DNA from: JAAZMA01 sp964564325 | GTDB taxonomy: Bacteria; Bacillota; Clostridia; Tissierellales; Tepidimicrobiaceae | Length of the DNA: 18,784 nucleotides | Direction: 5' to 3' | NCBI GenBank assembly: GCA_964564325.1 | Contig: CAZMBD010000042.1 | Coordinates: 1 to 18,784, forward strand | In this document: piece by piece, positions 1-6,854 of the stretch | How positions within the stretch are numbered: the first letter of the stretch is position 1 | Layout: each line of letters starts with the position of its first letter | Program-made: the position numbers and the translations under genes | Notes under the pieces: model-generated | Seen by the model: the letters and a program-made list of their open reading frames with translations, nothing else | Told to the model about the DNA's origin: nothing | The model's database searches: none

Positions 1-115
1 ATCTTTTGTTCAATTCAAGCATAGTCTTTATAAAAACATAGGTCTTACCTGTACCTGTAGCAGCAACTAAAAATTTTATATATGCTATTTTGGATGAATA
101 GTTAAAAGAACTCAT
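1..115 (-). CDS. N-terminal fragment of a P-loop ATPase/helicase-like protein, cut by window edge
   Basis: Only about 38 codons are visible, reading leftward off the window. The fragment contains AATGTGKT, a Walker A phosphate-binding loop of the kind found in DEAD/DEAH helicases and type I/III restriction motor subunits. The start is the ATG whose 5' base is 115; the codon immediately before it is an in-frame TAG, and no good Shine-Dalgarno sequence precedes it. The usual N-terminal helicase region before motif I is very short here, about 18 residues, so this may be an N-terminally truncated remnant rather than an intact gene. It lies just downstream of the terminator and the toxin/antitoxin genes on the same strand. 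Confidence 0.45.
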   Translation of the reverse strand, partial: MSSFNYSSKIAYIKFLVAATGTGKTYVFIKTMLELNKR

Positions 116-152
116 CTACTCATATTTATAATAACAGATATTTTTGAAAAAG

Positions 153-180
153 AAAAAGCCCTTGAAATTTAGGGCTTTTT
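153..180 (-). terminator. Rho-independent terminator, possibly bidirectional
   Basis: The arms AAAAAGCCCT (153-162) and AGGGCTTTTT (171-180) form a perfect 10-bp stem with an 8-nt loop. On the minus strand the stem is followed by a T-rich run. It overlaps the last codons of the RelE-like reading frame and would end transcription from the toxin/antitoxin locus. Confidence 0.75.
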
Positions 181-435
181 ATAAATATCTTTTCTATGAC
201 CTACTTCGATTATTAGTATCTTAACTTCATCATCATTTATTTCTGCAATTATTCTATAATTACCTATCCTGTATCTCCAATAATCCTTTAAATTACCTTT
301 TAAAGATTTACCGGAGATTCCTGGGTCATTAGTGTTTTCTAAATTTTTAGCTATCCAGTTAACTATAATTCTTTGTTGGGTGATATCTATTTTTTTAAGT
401 TGTCTATCTGCATTTTTTTCAAATAAGATTTTATA
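169..435 (-). pseudogene. RelE/ParE-family toxin reading frame without a start codon
   Basis: The minus-strand frame directly after the antitoxin stop encodes 88 residues beginning YKILFEKNADRQLKKID, with GKSLKGNLKDYWRYRIGNYR in the middle and IIEVGHRKDIYKK at the end. This is the full-length pattern of a RelE-type mRNA interferase (fold beta-alpha-alpha-beta-beta-beta, conserved basic residues on the WRYR and GHR strands). The frame begins TAA-TAT-AAA-ATC, with no ATG, GTG or TTG codon where family members start with Met-Tyr-Lys. A loss of TG from an overlapping TAATG stop/start would explain it, and would also put the toxin in the antitoxin frame behind the TAA. I infer the toxin is silent unless a non-standard start such as ATC or ATT is used. 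The 3' end overlaps the terminator stem. Confidence 0.7.
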
Positions 436-660
436 TTAAATTTCTAACCTTTTCTTTACTTCATCAAAAGAAATATATTCTAATTCATCATTCTCAAGTC
501 TTTCCTCATAAGCCAAAATAGCCTTTAAATCAATCTCATCTTCAATTTTTTCTTCTAAAGCTTCCTTCATCAAGGTTGATAGAAGAATATTTTTAAATTC
601 AGCATACTCTTTATAAATGCGCTCTTCTTCACTATTCAATCTAACAGTAATTGTACTCAT
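436..660 (-). CDS. RelB-like / DUF6290 ribbon-helix-helix antitoxin
   Basis: This 74-residue protein begins MSTITVRLNSEEE, the beta-strand of a ribbon-helix-helix DNA-binding domain. An acidic helical C-terminal half follows (KEALEEKIEDEIDLKAI..YEERLENDELEYISFDEVKKRLEI), of the type that wraps RelE-family toxins. I chose the ATG at 660 because AGAGG lies a few bases before it; a longer frame starting 12 codons upstream has no better site. It is the first gene of a toxin/antitoxin operon and would repress its own promoter, where a palindrome overlaps the spacer. Its partner toxin frame lies immediately downstream but lacks a start codon, so this may be an orphan antitoxin. The family assignment rests on recognised sequence pattern, not a search. 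Confidence 0.75.
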   Translation of the reverse strand: MSTITVRLNSEEERIYKEYAEFKNILLSTLMKEALEEKIEDEIDLKAILAYEERLENDELEYISFDEVKKRLEI

Positions 661-684
661 AAAACCTCTTCTTTCTTCAAATAT

Positions 685-713
685 GTTGTACCACATTGTA
701 TTACAATATGCAA
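685..713 (-). promoter_or_regulatory. Antitoxin promoter with palindromic operator
   Basis: On the minus strand a -35-like TTGCAT (708-713) and a -10-like TACAAC (685-690) are separated by exactly 17 bp. Inside the spacer is the perfect inverted repeat ATTGTA-T-TACAAT (695-707), a fitting site for the ribbon-helix-helix antitoxin. The -10 match is only moderate. Confidence 0.5.
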
Positions 714-844
714 TGGAAATAAAATTTTAAAACACTAATCTTTTGCAGTTCTAATTATTGCCACATCATTACAACTTTTTGAAAATTCTATAGTTGATGT
801 TCTATTAATTCCTTATTCTTCATAACAGAAAACTTACCTCCGTG
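714..844. other. Decayed intergenic stretch with a tiny minus-strand ORF
   Basis: After the stop of the upstream gene fragment, the minus strand shows a good CGGAGG ribosome site and an ATG at about 809 that opens only 11 codons (MKNKELIEHQL) before TAG. Another frame then reads SKSCNDVAIIRTAKD to a stop. This looks like the two ends of a small gene joined with a frameshift. I do not recognise the family. Confidence 0.3.
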
Positions 845-1021
845 TCAATTCAGCTGCTTTTTTAATTCCTTGACCTCACCTTTCTGTAAATCATTATTTT
901 CAAGTTGACCCTTCTTTACCATATCCTTAAGCTTTCTTGGATTAGTCTTTCGTTTTTCACTAAGGTAGTCTGCAAGTGGTTGACTCTTTTCAGCAGCATC
1001 TTCCATAATTTTTTTCACCAT
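845..1021 (-). pseudogene. C-terminal fragment of an unrecognised gene
   Basis: The frame encodes MVKKIMEDAAEKSQPLADYL followed by a very basic, helical tail ending KELKKQLN, then TGA. It overlaps the stop of the chrA stub by a few bases and has no ribosome site of its own. It is therefore most likely the 3' end of another gene joined by deletion to the chrA 5' end. In the same frame the codons upstream run through the chrA stub out of frame and are not meaningful. Lysine-rich composition and predicted helices are all that can be seen; no function is assigned. Confidence 0.35.
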
Positions 1022-1134
1022 TGCCTTTGGGTAACTATCTCCTCTTGGATGATGGGCAGCATAGCATAGCCACCACCAAAAGTAAAACCGCCTATTCGGA
1101 AAAATATCATAAACAATTCTAGCAGTTCCTTCAT
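1015..1134 (-). pseudogene. Chromate transporter (ChrA/CHR family) N-terminal stub
   Basis: The 39-codon reading frame contains FFRIGGFTFGGGYAMLPIIQ, the hallmark N-terminal segment of CHR-family chromate transporters (FxxGGxxFGGG...AMLPxxQxE). It starts at an ATG preceded by AAAAAAGGAG at good spacing, then stops at TGA after EEIVTQRQW, where the first transmembrane hairpin would continue in an intact protein of roughly 180 to 400 residues. Everything after this point is missing, so the gene is a remnant. The break coincides with the junction to the unrelated C-terminal fragment just downstream. Confidence 0.75.
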
Positions 1135-1310
1135 ACGAACAACACTCCTTTTTTGTCAGGTAAATAATTCAGATCTAGTTATGGGAAATAAAGTCGAAAA
1201 TATTAACAGTTTACATTATAACATATTTTATACCCTTCTTAAATATATATTATTTCCTACCACAATAGGATTTATATTAAAATTAATTCAGAAGGTTCAG
1301 TATTATCTTG

Positions 1311-1351
1311 TTGACAGAACAGTGCACCTGTTATATTGTACATATAACAGG
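1311..1351 (+). promoter_or_regulatory. GntR promoter with 10-bp inverted-repeat operator
   Basis: A perfect -35 TTGACA (1311-1316) is followed by -10-like TATATT (1332-1337) or TATTGT (1334-1339). Overlapping the -10 is the perfect inverted repeat CCTGTTATAT (1327-1336) / ATATAACAGG (1342-1351) with a 5-nt centre. This is the expected autoregulatory operator of the YtrA-type GntR gene starting at 1369. The site is intact although the repressor gene is broken. Confidence 0.7.
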
Positions 1352-1368
1352 TTGAAAGGGTGAAGCAT

Positions 1369-1752
1369 ATGATTATTAGGATAAAATTAGATTCTGAAAT
1401 ACCCATTTATGAACAATTAAGAAGGCAATTAATAATAGGAATAGCTAAGGGAGAATTTGCTCCAGGGGAAGAGCTACCATCAGTTAGGCGGTTAGGGGGG
1501 ACCTGGGGATCAATCTTCATACTGTAAACAAGGCATATAATATATTAAAAGAAGAAGGATATCTAACTATAAATAGAAGGCAGGGCACCAGGGTAAAGAA
1601 TGTATTGCCCCAGTCCAAGGAAGACTACCTAGAAATTTTAGGGGAGGAACTGCAATATTTAATTACAGATGGAAAGAATAGGGGAATATCCAGGGAGGGA
1701 TTTCCTTAAAACTATTTCAGATATCTACCGGGAATTAGAAGGGGAAAATTAA
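1369..1752 (+). pseudogene. YtrA-subfamily GntR repressor, two frameshifts
   Basis: The start ATG follows GAAAGGGTGAAGC. The first frame gives MIIRIKLDSEIPIYEQLRRQ and continues to ELPSVRRL, the winged-helix DNA-binding domain of GntR regulators. A run of six G at about 1495-1500 then shifts the frame (about one base lost) and the next frame continues GDLGINLHTVNKAYNILKEEGYLTINRRQGTRV, the recognition helix and wing. Near 1697 an extra G shifts it back, giving FLKTISDIYRELEGEN and a TAA. The restored protein would be about 127 residues, the normal length of short YtrA-type repressors, which sit in front of ABC transporter genes. The downstream ABC genes are also broken, so the whole unit has decayed. 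Confidence 0.85.
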
Positions 1753-1765
1753 TGGAGGTGGAAGA

Positions 1766-1827
1766 ATGACTGAGCATATGATTATACTTTAATTATAACC
1801 GTTCTAGCCTTGTTTTTAGCAAAATAG
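1766..1827 (+). pseudogene. Remnant of a small membrane-protein start
   Basis: The GntR remnant is followed by GGAGGTGGAAGA and an ATG reading MTEHMIIL before TAA. One base shifted, the frame continues LIITVLALFLAK to TAG, a hydrophobic segment. This looks like the beginning of a second operon gene with a frameshift, cut off by the IS110 insertion to its right. The product is unidentified. Confidence 0.35.
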
Positions 1828-1948
1828 CAATCTGGTAGTATGTCAAGAGAAAGTTTTTAAAGAAAACAAAAGAAATGATTAAAAAAGAGTAACCTTAATA
1901 AAACCTATGGTTATTTACCAAAAAATAGGCTATTGGAATAAAAATATT

Positions 1949-3226
1949 TTATTTAATCTCTCCAACTTTATCGCTGGAGTAGATTTGATTCTTGGTCAGC
2001 AATCCAAAAATCAGGCGTACTAATTTACGAGATGTAAGTGCGAGTGCTCGTTTATGCTGGTGAATAGTCACTTCACCGAACTTTTTAAGGAAATATTCGT
2101 TGTATTCAGGCACATTGTTTTTAACACTATTAGCAGCTTCAATTAAATAATATCTAAGATATTTATTGCCAGTTTTAGTCATGCTCGTATTGTCAGAGGT
2201 GTAATCTCCTGATTGGTTAACCCTCCAGGTTAGACCTGCATATTTAGCTAAAGCATTATGAGAATCAAATACACTAATAGAACCAATCTCTGCTAAGATA
2301 CCACTAGCTAATACAGGACCAATACCAGGAATAGACTTTAGAGATTGATATTCAGTAGTATTAATGCCTTTAATATTCTTTTCAATAGCTTTATCAATAG
2401 TTTTAACCTCACTTTCAAAGGCTTTAATAAGGTTAAAAGAAGAAGCAATTGAAACATTTAAAGGTTCATATAATACTTTATCTAATCGATAAGAATCCCT
2501 AGCAGCTTTTTGTAGTAATTTAGCTGTTTCATCAGGGTTACTAAATCGATTCTTACCTTTTTCTTTGATGAAAGCAACTAAATCTTCAATCGAAGAATAG
2601 GTAATATCATCTAAGGATAAAAACTCTGTTAAAACAGCAGCAGAGGTGGCACCATATTTATCAGAAAATGGTTTATCTTCCTTATCTAGAACTGCTAATT
2701 GACTAAATTTTAGATATATGTTAGAAATCATATAAGTTTTTTCACGAGTAATGCATTCAACTAAATGAAGTCTATGCCTGGTTAACCTTTGTAGAGCAAG
2801 AAACTGAGAACCACGCCAAGGAGAAGAAGTAATTCTTCCGCATCTGGCAAAGTCAGCAATAACATATGCATCCAGTGGATCTGTTTTATCCAGGTCCACA
2901 AAAGACTTTCTATAGTTAACAATAGTCTTTGGATTAAGACAAAAGACTTTAGGTTCAAACAAGGATAAATCCTCATGTGAAGATAAGAAATTAGCCACAT
3001 GAACACTATATATAGAAGTAGATTCTAAGGCAATAACAGCATATTTAAGGTTATTAGAATTTAAACATTCCAAGATGCTTTTTAACATAGATTCGGCACC
3101 AGGATTGTTATTCGAAGCCTTTAGGTTGAGAAGTTTATTACCTTGAAAATCGAGAGCACATAAGACATTAGTCTTAGAACTAACATCAATACCAACAAAC
3201 AAAGTTGATAAAATATTGTTCTTCAT
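1949..3226 (-). CDS. IS110-family DEDD transposase (recombinase)
   Basis: This 425-residue protein is full length for the family. The N-terminal RuvC-like DEDD domain shows Asp14 (GIDVSS), Glu68 (IALESTSIYS) and Asp116/Asp119 (KTDPLDAYVIADFARCG). The C-terminal Transposase_20 domain shows LKSIPGIGPVLASGILAEIG and a GDYTSDNTSMTKTGNKYLRYYLI region holding the catalytic serine expected in IS110 enzymes. I chose the ATG at 3226 because AAAGGTGGTGATAAC precedes it and residues 10-14 then form the usual FVGID start. The frame stays open 32 codons further upstream, but that extension is hydrophobic and unlike the family. No frameshift is seen, so it may be active. The family cuts and rejoins DNA guided by a structured RNA from the element's end. 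Confidence 0.92.
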   Translation of the reverse strand: MKNNILSTLFVGIDVSSKTNVLCALDFQGNKLLNLKASNNNPGAESMLKSILECLNSNNLKYAVIALESTSIYSVHVANFLSSHEDLSLFEPKVFCLNPKTIVNYRKSFVDLDKTDPLDAYVIADFARCGRITSSPWRGSQFLALQRLTRHRLHLVECITREKTYMISNIYLKFSQLAVLDKEDKPFSDKYGATSAAVLTEFLSLDDITYSSIEDLVAFIKEKGKNRFSNPDETAKLLQKAARDSYRLDKVLYEPLNVSIASSFNLIKAFESEVKTIDKAIEKNIKGINTTEYQSLKSIPGIGPVLASGILAEIGSISVFDSHNALAKYAGLTWRVNQSGDYTSDNTSMTKTGNKYLRYYLIEAANSVKNNVPEYNEYFLKKFGEVTIHQHKRALALTSRKLVRLIFGLLTKNQIYSSDKVGEIK

Positions 3227-3520
3227 GTTATCACCACCTTTCATAGATAATAGGAGAACAATTAGAAAAAGAGATATCCTAATCCTAGCTACTAACTTCA
3301 ACCTCGCACTATTAGCATTCATCTTTGAAAATTACCTTGCTGTTGGTCTAGTCAAAGAGATGCAGCATCTGAGTTGGAAGGTATGATAGCTAAGTCAGGA
3401 AGCATGCTTTTAAGGCAAAAACTATATAGTTTTGCAAGGAGGAGCAAAATTATCCTTCGCTAACCATTCTTTATTCAATTATAGCATTAGGATATCTCAA
3501 TTAAAAATTGCTTTTAAAGT
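3227..3520 (-). ncRNA. Candidate bridge-RNA region of the IS110 element
   Basis: This 294-bp stretch upstream of the transposase start has no convincing gene, although the transposase frame stays open for 96 bp into it. IS110 elements of the IS621 type express a bridge RNA from this position that pairs with donor and target DNA. Local self-complementary patches are visible, for example AAAACTATATAGTTTT around 3418-3434 (minus strand). The assignment is by position and family knowledge; the fold and the guide loops were not computed. Confidence 0.35.
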
Positions 3521-3660
3521 GCAAATTGTATATTATGGTGAATTTGTGAGGTCAGCGCGCGTATTTGAATTGTAGGGAGGCGTAGCCGACCGAAGATTCA
3601 AATACGCGCCTGAGATTAAAAATCTCATTTTGATAAGATTCACTTATTATTACAATTTGC
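3521..3660. repeat. Nested palindromic element (MITE/REP-like)
   Basis: The outer arms GCAAATTGTA (3521-3530) and TACAATTTGC (3651-3660) are perfect inverted repeats, with a further shared GTGAAT inside. An inner pair GCGCGTATTTGAAT (3557-3570) / ATTCAAATACGCGC (3596-3609) is a perfect 14-bp stem around a 25-nt GC-rich loop beginning TGTAGGGAGGCGTAGCC. A third small hairpin, TGAGATT-aaa-AATCTCA, lies at 3611-3627. The GC-rich core contrasts with its AT-rich surroundings. It is non-coding and would fold as a cruciform or structured RNA. It directly adjoins the IS110 element. Confidence 0.65.
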
Positions 3661-3670
3661 TAAAAATAAA

Positions 3671-3710
3671 AATATGTTTAGAACACCTAAATTGATGCTC
3701 TAAACATATT
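3671..3710 (+). terminator. Leader hairpin before the ABC ATPase start
   Basis: AATATGTTTAGA (3671-3682) and TCTAAACATATT (3699-3710) form a perfect 12-bp stem with a 16-nt loop. It ends a few bases before the GAGGAGGTG ribosome site of the ABC ATPase stub, so it may be an attenuator or 5'-UTR stabiliser. There is no strong T tract. Confidence 0.45.
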
Positions 3711-3727
3711 ATACGAGGAGGTGTAAA

Positions 3728-3790
3728 ATGTTAAGAATTGAAAATGTATCAAAAGCTTATGATGGTGGAGAAGTTAAGGCTGTGGACAAT
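3728..3790 (+). pseudogene. ABC transporter ATPase, 5' stub only
   Basis: A strong GGAGGTGTAAA precedes the ATG. The frame encodes MLRIENVSKAYDGGEVKAVDN, the standard first beta-strands of an ABC nucleotide-binding domain. After codon 21 similarity stops, before the Walker A motif. From here a different frame codes for the permease, so an internal deletion has removed nearly the whole ATPase gene and the start of the next gene. In related operons a YtrA-type GntR gene, an ATPase of about 230-300 residues and a large permease follow each other; all three are damaged here. Confidence 0.75.
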
Positions 3791-4487
3791 TACAGTATTT
3801 GCCTTGGCAATTTTACTACTGATTCCCAGCTACCTTTTCATGTTAGAAGCCCTGGAACATATTTATGATGCTTATGAACAATTGGGGCAGAGATCCTATT
3901 TTCTCCATATGGGTATATTCGCTTCCCAACTATTAGTGTTTTTATTGGGTATCCTATATGTAATGAGTAAATACTATTTTGCCAACGATTTAAATATCCT
4001 GGTACCCTTGCCCATTAAATCACCCCATATCCTAGGCTCAAAGTTTGTCAGCCTTATGGTGAGCGAGTATTTGACATCCTTACCGATTATACTACCCTTT
4101 ATTTTAATCTATGGGACCAGAGGAAATGAAGGTGTATTATATTGGCTATATTCAATTATCTTGATTTTGTTTATTCCTATACTCCCCCTGATACTTGCAT
4201 CAATACTTGTTATGGTATTTATGAAACACACAAATATTAAGGGTAGGAAGGATACTATAAGGGTTATAGGGGCTACTTTATTTATATTGTTTTTAATGTA
4301 TTTTCAAATAAAAGTACAAGGCATAATGCAAAAATCCCTAATGGCTGGGGAGGATTTTTTCCTGAGATTAGCCATGGATTCAAATCTTCTAATTAAAAAG
4401 TTGGGATTGATATTTCCTCCAAGTATGTGGGCTAGTTTATCTTTGGGGAATTATAAAAATGTTTTTGGTTTCTCCTATCTCCTACTT
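3783..4487 (+). pseudogene. ABC-2-type transporter permease, N-terminal half (interrupted gene)
   Basis: From about TITVFALAILLLIPSYLFM onward the frame encodes a multi-helix membrane protein with at least five hydrophobic segments, and the phrase NDLNILVPLPIKSPHILGSKF typical of large ABC exporter permeases. The frame ends FGFSYLLL then TAA at 4488-4490. The TAA belongs to the inserted island. The protein resumes in frame at 14693 with VVVSIVGYVIMIFLSERLFF. The true N-terminus is lost by the deletion that fused it to the ATPase stub; a TTG at 3738 keeps the frame open but reads through ATPase codons out of frame. The restored protein would be roughly 540 residues. Confidence 0.8.
4482..4487 (+). 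repeat. Left 6-bp target duplication (CTACTT) of the island
   Basis: CTACTT here is the last permease sequence before the island and is repeated at 14687-14692. Bases on either outer side of the two copies differ (C versus A before, T versus G after), so the shared sequence is exactly 6 bp. It encodes Leu-Leu of the permease in the same frame at both copies. Confidence 0.7.
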
Positions 4488-4520
4488 TAAGACAAACTGA
4501 GAAGAACAGTTATTTTTATA

Positions 4521-5183
4521 TTAATTCTTACTACCAGATTTTAACTTTAAAACATTAAAATATACGGATCCTGTAAAATTTATGAGAATATGCATTAATA
4601 TACTCATCCAAAGTGAACGAGTTAGTAAAACTAAAAATCCTATTGCATTGCCTAGAATGAAAATCGTAAAAATTCCAAAAATATAATCTTTGCTTAATTT
4701 AAAATTATATTCATAATTGATATGAAATAAAGCAAATAATAACGAACTTATAATTACGAAAAGTTCTTCATATTTTATTATTGGAAATTTGTTAAGTAAA
4801 TTCATTAATATAATACCTCTAAATAGTATTTCCTCAATAATAGGATTTAAAAAGCAAAAATAATAAAACTCTTTACTATCCCAACTCAATGATGCAGCAC
4901 TCTTGAATAGATTCTCACTGTTTAAAGAGTAATATACCAACAATCCCAGTATCCATGGAATTATATGCTTGAAAGCTTCTTTTATATATAAAATATCTCC
5001 CCAAGGTTTATATTCACCAGGTATTACAAAAATTAGTAATATTAGTAATATAGAACCCCAAATGAAAGTCCAAGGGCTAGACCAAAGTTGTCTATTCTCA
5101 CTTAGCCAATCTTTTTTATATAGAAGCCATTCTAAAATTGTATAGAGAAAAAATGCTAGAATTATTATAATTATCAATTTCAT
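4521..5183 (-). CDS. CPBP-family intramembrane metalloprotease (SagE-like)
   Basis: This 220-residue protein is mostly hydrophobic, with about six to seven membrane segments. It carries all three CPBP (CAAX protease and bacteriocin-processing) motifs: EExxxR at Glu117-Glu118-Arg122 (PIIEEILFRG), FxxxH at His154 (FALFHIN), and HxxxN at His198/Asn202 (HILIN). Members in TOMM clusters (SagE in streptolysin S) are proposed to remove the leader or give self-protection. It is the last gene of the island, 87 bp after the ABC gene, and its leader carries the duplicated regulatory module also found before the radical SAM gene. A second ribosome site, GGAAAATGATATT, lies just before its ATG. The role as protease versus immunity protein cannot be separated from sequence. 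Confidence 0.88.
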   Translation of the reverse strand: MKLIIIIILAFFLYTILEWLLYKKDWLSENRQLWSSPWTFIWGSILLILLIFVIPGEYKPWGDILYIKEAFKHIIPWILGLLVYYSLNSENLFKSAASLSWDSKEFYYFCFLNPIIEEILFRGIILMNLLNKFPIIKYEELFVIISSLLFALFHINYEYNFKLSKDYIFGIFTIFILGNAIGFLVLLTRSLWMSILMHILINFTGSVYFNVLKLKSGSKN

Positions 5184-5196
5184 AATATCATTTTCC

Positions 5197-5258
5197 GTAT
5201 GACTAATGTTAAAAAATCATACTCTCCTTATATAATGTATTTAGATTTTAGAGGAGAA
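5197..5258 (-). promoter_or_regulatory. Leader module, copy 2 (anti-SD, SD, three-codon ORF, hairpin)
   Basis: On the minus strand TTCTCCTC (complement of 5251-5258) can pair with AAGGAGAG (complement of 5222-5229). The SD is followed by ATG-ATT-TTT-TAA (5220 to 5209), and the start of that tiny frame lies in a hairpin GTATGATT (5215-5222) / AGTCATAC (5197-5204) with one non-matching base. Copy 1 lies before the radical SAM gene. Confidence 0.5.
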
Positions 5259-5270
5259 TCTATTTAACCT

Positions 5271-6854
5271 TTAAGATAAGCTAATAATATGATCTACAAA
5301 ATTAATTATTTCAGGATTATGGGAAATAATTATTACTATTGAGTTAGATTTATATTTTTTTAACCATTCTAATAAAGTTTCTTTAGAATTACTATCAAGA
5401 GCTACTTCAGGCTCATCTAAGAGTATTAGTTGAGGAGACTTAGTTAAAATTTTTAATAATCTTAGTTTTTTCTTCTCTCCTCCAGACAGTTCTTTAATGT
5501 TTTTAAAATTAACTTTATCTGATATATTAAAAGCATCTATAAGTGAATTGAATTCATAATCTTTAATGACATTTTTATTTATATTTCTTAATTGATTAAC
5601 ATAAGAAACTTCTTGAGGACAAAATCCAATTATACTTTTTCTAAAATCAAACATATCAATATTTAATATGTTTATGTCATTAAATAAAATATTCCCTTCA
5701 TAATATCCAGGGTAAAGACCCATTAATAATGACATTAACGTACTCTTGCCAGTTCCATTACATCCTTCAATTAGATAAATATATCCTTTTTCAAATTTAT
5801 AATTTAAATTATAAATTAATTTTTTATCATTTTCATAAGAAAAAGTTATATTTTCTAATGTTATATTTTCTAATTCATTTACTATTTCAGAACCATTTAT
5901 CTCTTTAGGTATTTCAATAAGTTCTGTATTACGCATAAGAGCAACTTTTGCAGTTTGATAGGAATCGCCAAATCCAAGAAAATATTTAAATATTGAAAAA
6001 ATTACATTAAAATAAGTATTAATAATAGTAAACTCACCGATTGTCATATTCTTTTTTACAATACTCGCTCCACCTATTAAAAAAATAATAATATTTATAA
6101 ATAACAAAACAAGAGAACTAATTTCAGTATAATTTATTGATTTAATCAATCTTTCTTTTAGAAAAATTAGTAATTGATTAAAATTAACATCTATACTCTT
6201 CATAGAATTGTCAAAAATAGAATCTTCCTTAATAGGTTTAATATTATTTAAAATATCATGTTTTAGAGCACTATAATTATTTATATTTTCATTTAATTTT
6301 AGCTGGGATTCAAATAATTGTTCTTTTGTTTTATTATATATATATAAATAAATTGGAACTATAGATAAAACTAATATTGTCATTTTAAAGTTAATATTTA
6401 AACAAACTATAATCATAAATAACAGACTTATAACTTGTATAATAGTTTCCATAAAAACTGAAATTCCAAAATTAACTAATATTCCTGAATCTTTATTTAA
6501 TCTTTGATTTAAATAAGAGGCATTAAACTTATAAGTTCTAAGATAAGGAGCTTTTAAAATATGCCCAATAACATCTTCAATTATGTCCTGATTTAACTTT
6601 GTATATATGATTCCTATCTTATATTTATATATATAATTTATTATTAATACAACTATAGAGCAAATAGTAATAAATAAGGTATATTTAATGATATTAATAA
6701 ATTCAGTACCAATAATTAAATTATCAATGAATTTTCCCATTATCAAAGAAAAATATAAATTCCAAACACTTGTTATCATTACGCCAACAAACATAAACAG
6801 TAGTTGATATTTATATTTTTTTTGATATTTCCATATATATTTAAGTACTTTCAT
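5271..6854 (-). CDS. ABC exporter, fused membrane and ATPase domains
   Basis: This 527-residue half-transporter has an N-terminal exporter-type membrane domain (about residues 1-310, six hydrophobic helices) and a C-terminal ATPase. Visible motifs are Walker A GCNGTGKST (364-372), Q-loop Gln414 (FCPQE), signature LSGGE (456-460), Walker B LILLDE ending Asp480-Glu481, D-loop ALD (485-487) and switch His512 (ISHNPE). There is no N-terminal C39 peptidase, so it exports but does not itself cut the leader. It starts inside the 3' end of the radical SAM gene (14-bp overlap, with GGAAGG before the ATG), so the two are translationally coupled. It most likely exports the modified peptide as a homodimer; immunity by efflux is a second possibility. 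Confidence 0.92.
   Translation of the reverse strand: MKVLKYIWKYQKKYKYQLLFMFVGVMITSVWNLYFSLIMGKFIDNLIIGTEFINIIKYTLFITICSIVVLIINYIYKYKIGIIYTKLNQDIIEDVIGHILKAPYLRTYKFNASYLNQRLNKDSGILVNFGISVFMETIIQVISLLFMIIVCLNINFKMTILVLSIVPIYLYIYNKTKEQLFESQLKLNENINNYSALKHDILNNIKPIKEDSIFDNSMKSIDVNFNQLLIFLKERLIKSINYTEISSLVLLFINIIIFLIGGASIVKKNMTIGEFTIINTYFNVIFSIFKYFLGFGDSYQTAKVALMRNTELIEIPKEINGSEIVNELENITLENITFSYENDKKLIYNLNYKFEKGYIYLIEGCNGTGKSTLMSLLMGLYPGYYEGNILFNDINILNIDMFDFRKSIIGFCPQEVSYVNQLRNINKNVIKDYEFNSLIDAFNISDKVNFKNIKELSGGEKKKLRLLKILTKSPQLILLDEPEVALDSNSKETLLEWLKKYKSNSIVIIISHNPEIINFVDHIISLS

Larger units (their letters stand above)
1835..3520 (-). mobile_element. IS110-family insertion sequence (approximate limits)
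   Basis: The element carries one DEDD transposase gene and a roughly 300-bp non-coding end upstream of it, the architecture of IS110-group elements, which lack obvious terminal inverted repeats. It sits between a broken gene start and the 5' end of an ABC ATPase gene, interrupting the old ABC operon. Exact ends cannot be fixed here: the left limit lies somewhere in 1828-1900 and the right limit near 3480-3521. Confidence 0.6.

Noticed and set aside
1015..1151. Alternative minus-strand frame reading EGTARIVYDIFPNRRFYFWWW through the chrA stub
   Set aside because: The other frame matches the CHR-family N-terminus with a good start and ribosome site, so this is a chance open frame.
1181..1363. 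60-residue plus-strand open frame before the GntR gene
   Set aside because: It runs through the TTGACA promoter and operator, has no ribosome site and no family resemblance.
2782..3006. 74-residue minus-strand frame
   Set aside because: Lies entirely inside the IS110 transposase in another frame.
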